Assembly (NCBI GenBank): GCA_040391135.1
Contig: JBEBYL010000003.1
Coordinates: forward strand, 124,001 to 188,000
DNA from: G025836975 sp040391135
GTDB taxonomy: Bacteria > Pseudomonadota > Gammaproteobacteria > Burkholderiales > Burkholderiaceae_B
Length of the DNA stretch: 64,000 nucleotides
Direction: 5' to 3'
Part shown: piece after piece, positions 32,417 through 39,050 of the stretch
Layout of the letters: every line of letters begins with the position of its first letter
Numbering within the stretch: the stretch's first letter is position 1
Notes under the pieces: generated by a model
The model's database searches: none
The model's input: the letters and a program-made list of their open reading frames with translations, nothing else
What the model was told of the DNA's origin: nothing
Program-made: the position numbers and the translations under genes

Positions 32417-33267
32417 GGCAATGCGTCCCCGGGGCGCGGCGGCGCGTCCGGGGGGATTTTGTAGCGGTTGTAGCTCCATAGGTATTGCTGGGGAAAACGG
32501 CGGATCAGCGTTTCCATGGCGCTGTTGATGGAGGCGGCAAGGGCTTGCGGGTCTGTGGCCAGCGGCTCGGCCAGCCGCTGGTAGTGGATGCGCCAGCCTT
32601 GGCCTTGGGGCAGGCGTTCGCCGGCCGTAAGGATGACGGCAACGCCGGTTTGCAGGGCCAGTTTGCCGGCCAGCGTCATGGTATAGGCCTGTTTGCCGAA
32701 AAATGGCGCCCAGACCCCGTCGCCGCTGCCGGGCACCTGGTCGGGCAGCATGCCCACGGCTTCGCCGCGCTTCAAGGCGCGGACGAATTCGCGCACGCCC
32801 TGCATGGCGGCCGGCACGGCTTTCAGGCCCGAGGTGTTGCGCGCCTGCTCCATGACGGGTTCCAGAAAGGCCTGGCGCGGCGGGCGGTACATGACGGTGA
32901 TGGGGCCGTGCTGGATCAGATAGCGCGCCGTGATCTCGAAGCAGCCCAGGTGCGGTGTCAGGTACAGGATGCCCCGGCCTTCGGCCAGAGCCTGGTGGAC
33001 GACGGCATCGTCGTCGCTGTGGGTCATGCGCAGGCATTCCTGATTGCGCAGCCAGACCTTGGGCGTTTCCATGATCATTGCGCCCGTTTCGGCCGCCGAT
33101 CGCCGCGCGAAAGCCGGGTCGGCATAGCCCGCTTGGGCGGCGTTGGCCTTCAGGCGCCTGCGGTACCTGCCCGGCCAGGCGTACACCAGGCGCCCCGCCG
33201 CGCGGCCCAGGCCGTGAAGCAGCGGTAGCGGCAAGCGTGCGATAAGGCGGAATAAGACCAGGAGCAT
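32413..33267 (-). CDS. LpxL/HtrB-family acyltransferase (lipid A), copy 1
   Basis: A 284-residue paralogue of the following acyltransferase. The catalytic motif reads HLGCFE (H106, E111), an HX4E variant of the HX4D found in the other copy; both forms occur in this family. VGMLPDQVPGSGDGVWAPFFG and YLWSYNRYK are family blocks. An N-terminal hydrophobic stretch (LLVLFRLIARLPLPLLHGLG) anchors it in the membrane. It is divergent from metK, with about 250 nt between the starts, as in Bordetella relatives. Confidence 0.88.
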   Translation of the reverse strand: MLLVLFRLIARLPLPLLHGLGRAAGRLVYAWPGRYRRRLKANAAQAGYADPAFARRSAAETGAMIMETPKVWLRNQECLRMTHSDDDAVVHQALAEGRGILYLTPHLGCFEITARYLIQHGPITVMYRPPRQAFLEPVMEQARNTSGLKAVPAAMQGVREFVRALKRGEAVGMLPDQVPGSGDGVWAPFFGKQAYTMTLAGKLALQTGVAVILTAGERLPQGQGWRIHYQRLAEPLATDPQALAASINSAMETLIRRFPQQYLWSYNRYKIPPDAPPRPGDALP

Positions 33268-33326
33268 GAGTGCAACAATAACCCTTGTGCGATATGTGAA
33301 AAATGATGCGCTGGCGTATTTTCGCT

Positions 33327-33421
33327 TAAAATGAGGTTCATCGCTGAGTTAACCGACAACTTGCGGGGCGATGTCGGGCCGTCTTCAACAACGGCCCGCA
33401 AATAATCCGCTAAAGCGTCGC
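33327..33421 (+). ncRNA. SAM-II-like riboswitch with inserted hairpin, preceded by a -10 element
   Basis: After TAAAAT (33327-33332, probable -10) a structure matching the SAM-II fold begins. Stem P1 is CATCGC (33339-33344) with GCGATG (33368-33373), its loop reading TGAGTTAACCG...TTGCGGG, closely like the SAM-II loop (UGAUUUAACCG..UUGC). The 3' strand AAATAATCCGCTAAAGCG (33400-33417) matches the conserved AAAU...GCUAAA, and CCGC can pair with GCGG of the loop to form the pseudoknot. Between them sits an extra 8-bp perfect hairpin CGGGCCGT/ACGGCCCG (33375-33398). It lies about 100 nt before metK, fitting control by S-adenosylmethionine. Confidence 0.72.
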
Positions 33422-33515
33422 GCCCTGATTACCACTGCTATGCAGACGTCCGAGGTGCAACGCATACCGTTCAACCTCCATGCCGGGCAACCGGCGTTAT
33501 ATAGGACGTATCGCT

Positions 33516-34679
33516 GTGGCAAATAACGACTTTCTTTTCACTTCCGAATCCGTCTCCGAAGGTCACCCCGACAAAGTCGCCGACCAAGTCTCGGACTCCA
33601 TCCTCGACGCCATCCTCACGCAAGATCCCAACGCCCGCGTGGCGGCCGAAACCCTGTGCAATACCGGGCTGGTCGTGTTGGCCGGCGAGATCACCACGAC
33701 GGCCAATGTGGATTACATCCAGGTTGCGCGCGACACCATCAAGCGCATCGGCTACGACAATACCGACTACGGGATCGATTACAAGGGCTGCGCGGTGCTG
33801 GTGGCCTACGACAAGCAATCGCCCGACATCGCCCAGGGCGTGGATCGCAGCAGCGAAGAAATCCTGAACCAGGGCGCGGGCGACCAAGGCCTGATGTTCG
33901 GCTATGCCTGCGACGAAACCCCCGACCTGATGCCCGCTCCCATCTGGTACGCGCACCGCCTGGTGCAGCGCCAGAGCGAATTGCGCAAGGACGGCCGCCT
34001 GCCCTGGCTGCGCCCCGACGCCAAGTCCCAGGTCACTTTCCGCTATATCGACGGCAAGCCGGCCGAGGTCGACACGGTGGTGCTGTCGACCCAGCACGCG
34101 CCCGAGATTTCGCAAAGCGATATCCACGACGCCGTCATCGAACACATCATCAAGCCCAGCTTCCCCGATGGCCTGCTTACGCCCAAGACCAAGTTCATGA
34201 TCAACCCCACGGGTGTCTTCGTCATCGGCGGTCCCCAGGGCGATTGCGGACTTACCGGCCGCAAGATCATTGTGGACACCTACGGCGGCGCATGCCCGCA
34301 CGGCGGCGGCGCGTTTTCCGGCAAGGACCCCTCCAAGGTCGACCGTTCGGCCGCCTATGCCGCGCGCTACGTGGCCAAGAACATCGTGGCCGCCGGCCTG
34401 GCCCGCCAGTGCCAGGTGCAGGTCAGCTACGCGATCGGTGTGGCCGAACCCATCAACATCACGGTCTACACGGAAGGCACGGGCGTGATTCCCGACGACC
34501 AGATCGCCCGCCTGGTGCGCGAACACTTCGACCTGCGTCCCAAGGGCATCATCAATATGCTCGACCTGCTGCGGCCCATCTACAGCAAGACCGCCGCGTA
34601 CGGCCACTTCGGCCGTGCCGAGCCCGAGTTCAGCTGGGAAGCCACCGATAAGGTGCAAATCCTCAAGAAGGCCGCCTAG
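33516..34679 (+). CDS. metK: S-adenosylmethionine synthase
   Basis: A 387-residue MetK making SAM from methionine and ATP in the cytoplasm. Family hallmarks are FTSESVSEGHPDK, GDQGLMFGYACDET and GGGAFSGKDPSKVDRS. The start is GTG 33516 (VANNDFLF), with AGGA upstream and the usual family length; an in-frame ATG at 33480 would add 12 residues that are not conserved. It lies behind a SAM-II-like riboswitch and is followed by a terminator. Confidence 0.96.
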   Translation: MANNDFLFTSESVSEGHPDKVADQVSDSILDAILTQDPNARVAAETLCNTGLVVLAGEITTTANVDYIQVARDTIKRIGYDNTDYGIDYKGCAVLVAYDKQSPDIAQGVDRSSEEILNQGAGDQGLMFGYACDETPDLMPAPIWYAHRLVQRQSELRKDGRLPWLRPDAKSQVTFRYIDGKPAEVDTVVLSTQHAPEISQSDIHDAVIEHIIKPSFPDGLLTPKTKFMINPTGVFVIGGPQGDCGLTGRKIIVDTYGGACPHGGGAFSGKDPSKVDRSAAYAARYVAKNIVAAGLARQCQVQVSYAIGVAEPINITVYTEGTGVIPDDQIARLVREHFDLRPKGIINMLDLLRPIYSKTAAYGHFGRAEPEFSWEATDKVQILKKAA

Positions 34680-34717
34680 GCGGCGAGGAGGCTTTGCACA
34701 AGTCCCCCGGCAGTTCA

Positions 34718-34745
34718 CCGAGGCCTTCGGGCCTCGGCGTTTTTC
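34718..34745 (+). terminator. Terminator-like hairpin after metK
   Basis: An 8-bp perfect stem CCGAGGCC/GGCCTCGG with a TTCG tetraloop is followed by CGTTTTTC. It precedes the AAGGAG ribosome site of the next gene, so some transcripts may read through. Confidence 0.8.
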
Positions 34746-34756
34746 AAGGAGTTCCC

Positions 34757-35029
34757 ATGTCCGATTCCAATACGCCCTTCGACCCGGCCGTCACGCCGGA
34801 ACCCGAAGATGTCATGGAAACGGTGCAGGCGCGGCGCGATTCGGCGCACAGCCTGAATCCCAGCGACTCCCCCTGCGTTGCCGTCTGCTCCACCCTGTAT
34901 GACGAGATCTGCCGGGGTTGCGGACGGACAGCCATGGAAGTGGCCAATTGGGTGTTCCTGGACGAGGACGAAAAGCGGCAGGTCTGGCAGCGCATCACGG
35001 CGCAGGGGTACCCGCGCCGCAAAGGCTGA
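34757..35029 (+). CDS. DUF1289 family protein (Cys-rich, probable Fe-S)
   Basis: A 90-residue DUF1289 protein: SPCVAVCSTLYDEICRGCGRTAMEVANWVFLDEDEKRQVWQRI carries four cysteines (CxxxC...CxxC) likely to bind a metal or iron-sulfur cluster. The function is unknown. AAGGAG precedes ATG 34757. It is between metK and ahcY, a frequent place in betaproteobacteria. Confidence 0.85.
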   Translation: MSDSNTPFDPAVTPEPEDVMETVQARRDSAHSLNPSDSPCVAVCSTLYDEICRGCGRTAMEVANWVFLDEDEKRQVWQRITAQGYPRRKG

Positions 35030-35072
35030 CTTCCTGGCAAAGACCTGGCTAATTACGCTACAATCGAACCTT

Positions 35073-35140
35073 CCTGAGGGGCGCTGCAACGGTGTTTCAC
35101 ACCGCTAGGCTCAGGACTTTCTTTGTTTCAACGGCGCTCA
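35073..35140 (+). ncRNA. SAH riboswitch (S-adenosylhomocysteine sensor)
   Basis: The element matches the SAH riboswitch consensus. P1 is CCTGAG (35073-35078) with CTCAGG (35110-35115); GGGGCGCTGCAAC corresponds to the conserved GGAGCGCUGCRRC; GGTGT-TTC-ACACC forms P2; TAGGCTCAGG matches CAGGCUCG. CAACGGCGCTCA (35129-35140) is the 3' strand that pairs back with the GCGC of the core to form P4. A TACAAT -10 (35059-35064) lies just upstream. This class turns on SAH hydrolase when SAH accumulates. Confidence 0.9.
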
Positions 35141-35241
35141 TCGTTTCCTGTACAGGCGAAGATGAGCACATGTCGCGACTTGCGATGTTTTGTTGAATGC
35201 TCCGCGCTTCGGCTGGTACAGGCCAATTGGATGCCTACACC

Positions 35242-36660
35242 ATGAATACTGTCGCCGAAGCCACGTTCACCGATTACAAAATTGCCGATATCGCCCTGGC
35301 GGGCTGGGGTCGCCGCGAGATCGCGATTGCCGAAACCGAAATGCCCGGCCTGATGGCCACCCGTGAAGAATATGCCGCCTCGCAGCCCCTGAAGGGCGCG
35401 CGCATTGCCGGCAGCCTGCACATGACGATCCAGACCGCGGTGCTTATCGAGACACTGAAGGCGCTGGGCGCCGAAGTGCGCTGGGCCTCATGCAATATCT
35501 TTTCCACCCAGGATCACGCCGCCGCCGCCATTGCCGCCAGCGGCACCGCCGTTTTTGCCGTGAAGGGCGAAACGCTGGAAGACTACTGGAACTACACGCA
35601 CCAGATCTTTGAATGGCCCAATGGCCAGCACGCCAACATGATCCTGGACGACGGGGGCGACGCCACCACCTTGCTGCACCTTGGCACCAAGGCCGAAGCC
35701 GATATCTCCGTGCTCGGCAAGCCCGGCAGCGAGGAAGAGCGCGTGCTGTTCGCCTCGATCAAGGCCCAGCTGGCGCGCGATCCCAAGTGGTATTCGACCC
35801 GCCTGGCGCAGGTCAAGGGCGTGACCGAAGAAACCACCACGGGCGTGCATCGCCTGTATCAAATGGCCAAGAAGGGCGAGCTCGCCTTCCCGGCCATCAA
35901 CGTCAACGATTCAGTCACCAAGTCCAAGTTCGACAACCTGTACGGTTGCCGCGAGTCGCTGGTCGACGGCATCAAGCGCGCCACCGATGTCATGGTGGCC
36001 GGCAAGATCGCCGTGGTATGCGGCTTCGGCGATGTGGGCAAGGGCTGCGCGCAGGCGCTGGCCGCCCTGCGCGCCCAGGTATGGGTGACCGAAGTCGACC
36101 CCATCTGCGCGCTGCAAGCGTCGATGGAAGGCTATAAGGTCGTTACGCTGGACGAAGCCGCCGACAAGGCCGATATTTTCGTGACCGCCACCGGCAATTA
36201 CCATGTGATCACCCGCGAGCACATGGACCGCATGAAGGATCAGGCCATTGTCTGCAACATCGGGCACTTCGACAACGAGATCGACGTCGCCTCGGTCGAA
36301 GGCCTGGAGTGGGAAGAGGTCAAGCCTCAGGTCGATCACATCATTTTCCCCGACGGCAAGCGCATCATTCTGCTGGCCAAGGGGCGCCTGGTGAACCTGG
36401 GCTGCGCAACAGGCCATCCTTCGTTCGTGATGTCGGCTTCATTCACCAACCAGACGATCGCACAAATCGAACTGTTCACACGCGGCCAAGCCTACGATAC
36501 AGGGCGGGTCTATGTGTTGCCCAAGCACCTGGATGAAAAAGTGGCGCGCCTGCATCTGAAGAAGCTGGGCGTGCAGTTGACCGAGCTGCGCCAGGATCAG
36601 GCGGACTACATCAACGTGCCGGTGGCCGGGCCCTACAAGCCTGACCACTATCGCTACTAA
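35242..36660 (+). CDS. ahcY: S-adenosylhomocysteine hydrolase (adenosylhomocysteinase)
   Basis: A 472-residue AhcY splitting SAH into adenosine and homocysteine, with tightly bound NAD. Blocks seen are SLHMTIQTAVLIETL, NVNDSVTKSKFDNLYGCRES (catalytic Lys and Asp region), GKIAVVCGFGDVGKGCAQAL (NAD site) and the C-terminal PDHYRY. ATG 35242 is chosen by family length. It is controlled by the SAH riboswitch directly upstream and followed by a holin-like gene and metF, a typical betaproteobacterial order. A GC hairpin (36688-36706) lies after the stop. Confidence 0.97.
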   Translation: MNTVAEATFTDYKIADIALAGWGRREIAIAETEMPGLMATREEYAASQPLKGARIAGSLHMTIQTAVLIETLKALGAEVRWASCNIFSTQDHAAAAIAASGTAVFAVKGETLEDYWNYTHQIFEWPNGQHANMILDDGGDATTLLHLGTKAEADISVLGKPGSEEERVLFASIKAQLARDPKWYSTRLAQVKGVTEETTTGVHRLYQMAKKGELAFPAINVNDSVTKSKFDNLYGCRESLVDGIKRATDVMVAGKIAVVCGFGDVGKGCAQALAALRAQVWVTEVDPICALQASMEGYKVVTLDEAADKADIFVTATGNYHVITREHMDRMKDQAIVCNIGHFDNEIDVASVEGLEWEEVKPQVDHIIFPDGKRIILLAKGRLVNLGCATGHPSFVMSASFTNQTIAQIELFTRGQAYDTGRVYVLPKHLDEKVARLHLKKLGVQLTELRQDQADYINVPVAGPYKPDHYRY

Positions 36661-36740
36661 GCAGGGTTTGCGGTAGGCAAGTACGCCGCCGGGGCGCCGC
36701 CCCGGCGATTCAAGCAGGACTTATCGAAGGAGTGCTGATC

Positions 36741-37079
36741 ATGGAAATCATTCTTGTCTGGATACTGAACGCCGTTGCGTTGCTGATCGTGGCCTACATA
36801 CTGCCGGGCATCACGGTCGCCTCTTTCGGCTCGGCCCTGATTGCCGCGCTGGTGCTGGGTTTGCTGAATACGCTGGTCAAGCCGGTTCTTATCCTGCTGA
36901 CCTTGCCCATTACCATCGTGACGCTGGGCTTGTTCCTGCTGGTGCTCAATGCGCTGGTCTTCTGGTTCGCCGGTTCGGTGTTGAAGGGCTTCCAGGTCAA
37001 TGGCTTCTGGTGGGCTTTGCTGGGTGCTTTCGTCTACAGCATTGTGTCGGGTCTTTTATCCAGGTTGTTGGCTTCATGA
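36741..37079 (+). CDS. Small four-TM membrane protein (phage holin 4 superfamily / YvlD-like)
   Basis: A 112-residue membrane protein with four hydrophobic helices (about 3-20, 27-50, 55-76, 88-108) and the family pattern GLLNTLVKPVLILLTLPITIVTLGLFLLVLNALVFW. The family name holin is historical; these chromosomal members are not phage genes, and their function is unknown. AAGGAG precedes ATG 36741. It overlaps metF by ATGA and follows ahcY by 80 nt, so a methionine-cycle link is suggested only by context. Confidence 0.85.
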   Translation: MEIILVWILNAVALLIVAYILPGITVASFGSALIAALVLGLLNTLVKPVLILLTLPITIVTLGLFLLVLNALVFWFAGSVLKGFQVNGFWWALLGAFVYSIVSGLLSRLLAS

Positions 37080-37915
37080 GTAGTAAGCAGGCTATAAGTT
37101 TGGAGTTTTTCCCGCCCCGCGATATCGCGGCGCAGGAAAAGCTGGTGCGGTCGGCCAAGCAGTTGCTGGCCTTGCATCCGGCGTATGTCAGCGTCACTTT
37201 CGGTGCGGGCGGATCGACGCGGTCGGGCACGGCCGATACGGTGCGCCTGATGCAAAACCTGGGTTGCGATGCGGCTCCGCACCTGTCGTGCATAGGCGCG
37301 ACGCGTGCGGTGCTGGCCGATATCCTTGATTCCTACCGTCAGTTGGGCATCAAGCGTATCGTGGCGCTGCGCGGCGATTTGCCGTCGGGCATGGGCGGCG
37401 ATGCGGGCGAGCTGCACTATGCCAGCCAGTTGGTGGAGTTCATCCGCCAGCACAGCGGCGATTGGTTTCACATCGAGGTCGCGGCCTATCCGGAGGTGCA
37501 TCCGCAGGCGTCCAGCGCGGCGGCCGATCTGGACCATTTCATCGGAAAGGTGAAGGCGGGGGCCGATAGCGCGATCACGCAGTATTTTTTCAATGCGGAT
37601 GCGTACCATGATTTTGTGGAGCGGGTGCGCGCCAGGGGTGTGGACATTCCTATTGTTCCGGGGATCATGCCGATCACCAATTATTCGCAATTGGCCCGCT
37701 TTTCGAATATGTGCGGGGCGGAGATTCCGCGATGGATGCGTTTGCGGCTGACGGATTTCGGCGACGACAAGGCGTCGATCAAGGCGTTCGGGATGGATGT
37801 GATTTCCAGGCTGTCGCAGGATCTGTTGGACAGCGGGGCGCCCGGGCTGCATTTTTATACGCTGAATAACGCGGAAGTGACGATGGGGATCTGGAAGCAG
37901 CTGCGCCTGGGGTAA
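37076..37915 (+). CDS. metF: 5,10-methylenetetrahydrofolate reductase
   Basis: A 279-residue FAD-dependent MetF producing 5-methyl-THF for methionine synthesis. ISLEFFPPRD, SVTFGAGGSTR, RIVALRGDLP and AGADSAITQYFFNADAY are all conserved. ATG 37076 overlaps the upstream stop. Together with metK and ahcY it completes a local set for the methyl cycle; metH/metE are not in the window. Confidence 0.95.
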   Translation: MSSKQAISLEFFPPRDIAAQEKLVRSAKQLLALHPAYVSVTFGAGGSTRSGTADTVRLMQNLGCDAAPHLSCIGATRAVLADILDSYRQLGIKRIVALRGDLPSGMGGDAGELHYASQLVEFIRQHSGDWFHIEVAAYPEVHPQASSAAADLDHFIGKVKAGADSAITQYFFNADAYHDFVERVRARGVDIPIVPGIMPITNYSQLARFSNMCGAEIPRWMRLRLTDFGDDKASIKAFGMDVISRLSQDLLDSGAPGLHFYTLNNAEVTMGIWKQLRLG

Positions 37916-38055
37916 GGGGCTGCTGTTTTAAAACCCGCGGCTGTCGGGTTGCCGCTACTGCGTAAACTCTGCTCTGATGTCTATTGCGGTAGCCGTAGCG
38001 GCTTTGAAGCGTGGGTGTGTCTGAGCGCGGCAACCTTTCGCGCTTTTGAACGCGT

Positions 38056-38248
38056 GCTTCCGGGTGGGGCGGCGCGCCGGCACGGCGTGCTTGTTCCCGC
38101 GTCTGCCTCGTACAGGCGGGCGGCGGACGAACTCCCTGCGCGCCACTGCGTGCCGCTCCGGTCAGACAGCGTCCGCCGACATCTCCCGCCTTCCCTTCGT
38201 CAGCACGCGGCGCACGCCTACCGCCGGCGCGCCGCCCCACCCGGAAGC
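38056..38248. repeat. Long palindrome, element C
   Basis: Perfect 25-nt arms at 38056-38080 and 38224-38248 (containing TTCCGGGTGGGGCGGCGCG and its complement) enclose about 143 nt. Inner parts pair imperfectly (GGCGGACG near 38121 with CGTCCGCC near 38170). Its middle contains GAACTC (38129) and TCAGACAGC (38162-38170), words that occupy the same places in the core of element B. The whole gap 37916-38388 between convergent metF and the cyclo-ligase shows no credible gene; frames crossing it are Arg/Pro-rich and featureless. Confidence 0.68.
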
Positions 38249-38388
38249 CCGCTCCGTAAGGGGCTGATGAGGGGGGCGCTTTTTCTGGCTTGGCTTTGTG
38301 GCTTTGTTCTCGTGGGATTGCGTTTCTGCCATTTGGACGAGCTTGTGTGATGGCCACTGTGCGCTTCTAAGCGGACAGTGGCATCGGC

Positions 38389-39021
38389 TCAGCTCAATAC
38401 GGGGGCGGGGACGGCCCAGCCTTTGTCGGTCAGGATGGAGTCCAGGCGGACGTCGTGCGGGGCGGGTATGTGGGCTTCGCTGGACAGGTCGCCGGTGGCC
38501 CAGGCGATGCCTATGCTGGTGAAGGCATGGCCTTGCGCTTTCATGGCGGCCAGGGTGCGGTCGTAATAGCCTTTGCCGTAGCCGATGCGATCGCCCTGGC
38601 GGGTGTAGCCCAAGGTGGGGACCAGGATCAGGTCGGGTAGCGGGGCGGGCTCGCCCACGGGTTCCTGTATGCCGTAGGCGCCTTCCTGCATGGGCGCGCC
38701 GGGCGTCCATACTTTGAAATGCAACGGAGCGTTGTCGGCGGTGACGACGGGAAGGGATACGCGGTATCCTTCTTCTTCGACCCATTGCTGCAGCAATGGC
38801 TGCAATTGGGGCTCATCGCTGGTGGACCAGAAAGCGGCAATGTTTTGAGGAGCCGGTCTGCCGGCTTCGCGCAACCGGGTGCGCGTGGTGGCCAGCCAGG
38901 TAAACAGGCGGCCCCTGATCAGCAACGCTCCGCGGTTGCGATCGACCGGATTCTGTGCGGCGCGCAACTGTTTTAATCGTGTCCTTAGCGGGACTGCGTT
39001 ATTCTCTGTGTTGTTATTCAT
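38389..39021 (-). CDS. 5-formyltetrahydrofolate cyclo-ligase
   Basis: A 210-residue cyclo-ligase (YgfA/MTHFS) turning 5-formyl-THF into 5,10-methenyl-THF. The N-terminal basic RTRLKQLRAAQ, PVVTADNAPLHFKVW and the ATP/folate loop GYTRQGDRIGYGKGYYDRTLA are family features. Its start is only 29 bp from the start of the divergent lytic transglycosylase gene. Confidence 0.92.
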   Translation of the reverse strand: MNNNTENNAVPLRTRLKQLRAAQNPVDRNRGALLIRGRLFTWLATTRTRLREAGRPAPQNIAAFWSTSDEPQLQPLLQQWVEEEGYRVSLPVVTADNAPLHFKVWTPGAPMQEGAYGIQEPVGEPAPLPDLILVPTLGYTRQGDRIGYGKGYYDRTLAAMKAQGHAFTSIGIAWATGDLSSEAHIPAPHDVRLDSILTDKGWAVPAPVLS

Positions 39022-39050
39022 GGGGCGATGTCAAGTGGAATCAAATCACG

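Noticed and set aside
36741..37079. Holin annotation as a sign of prophage
   Set aside because: It belongs to a chromosomal four-TM family regularly found between ahcY and metF; no other phage genes nearby.
37949..38350. Overlapping Arg/Pro-rich frames in the metF/cyclo-ligase gap
   Set aside because: They lie across the long palindrome on both strands and have no ribosome sites or domains.
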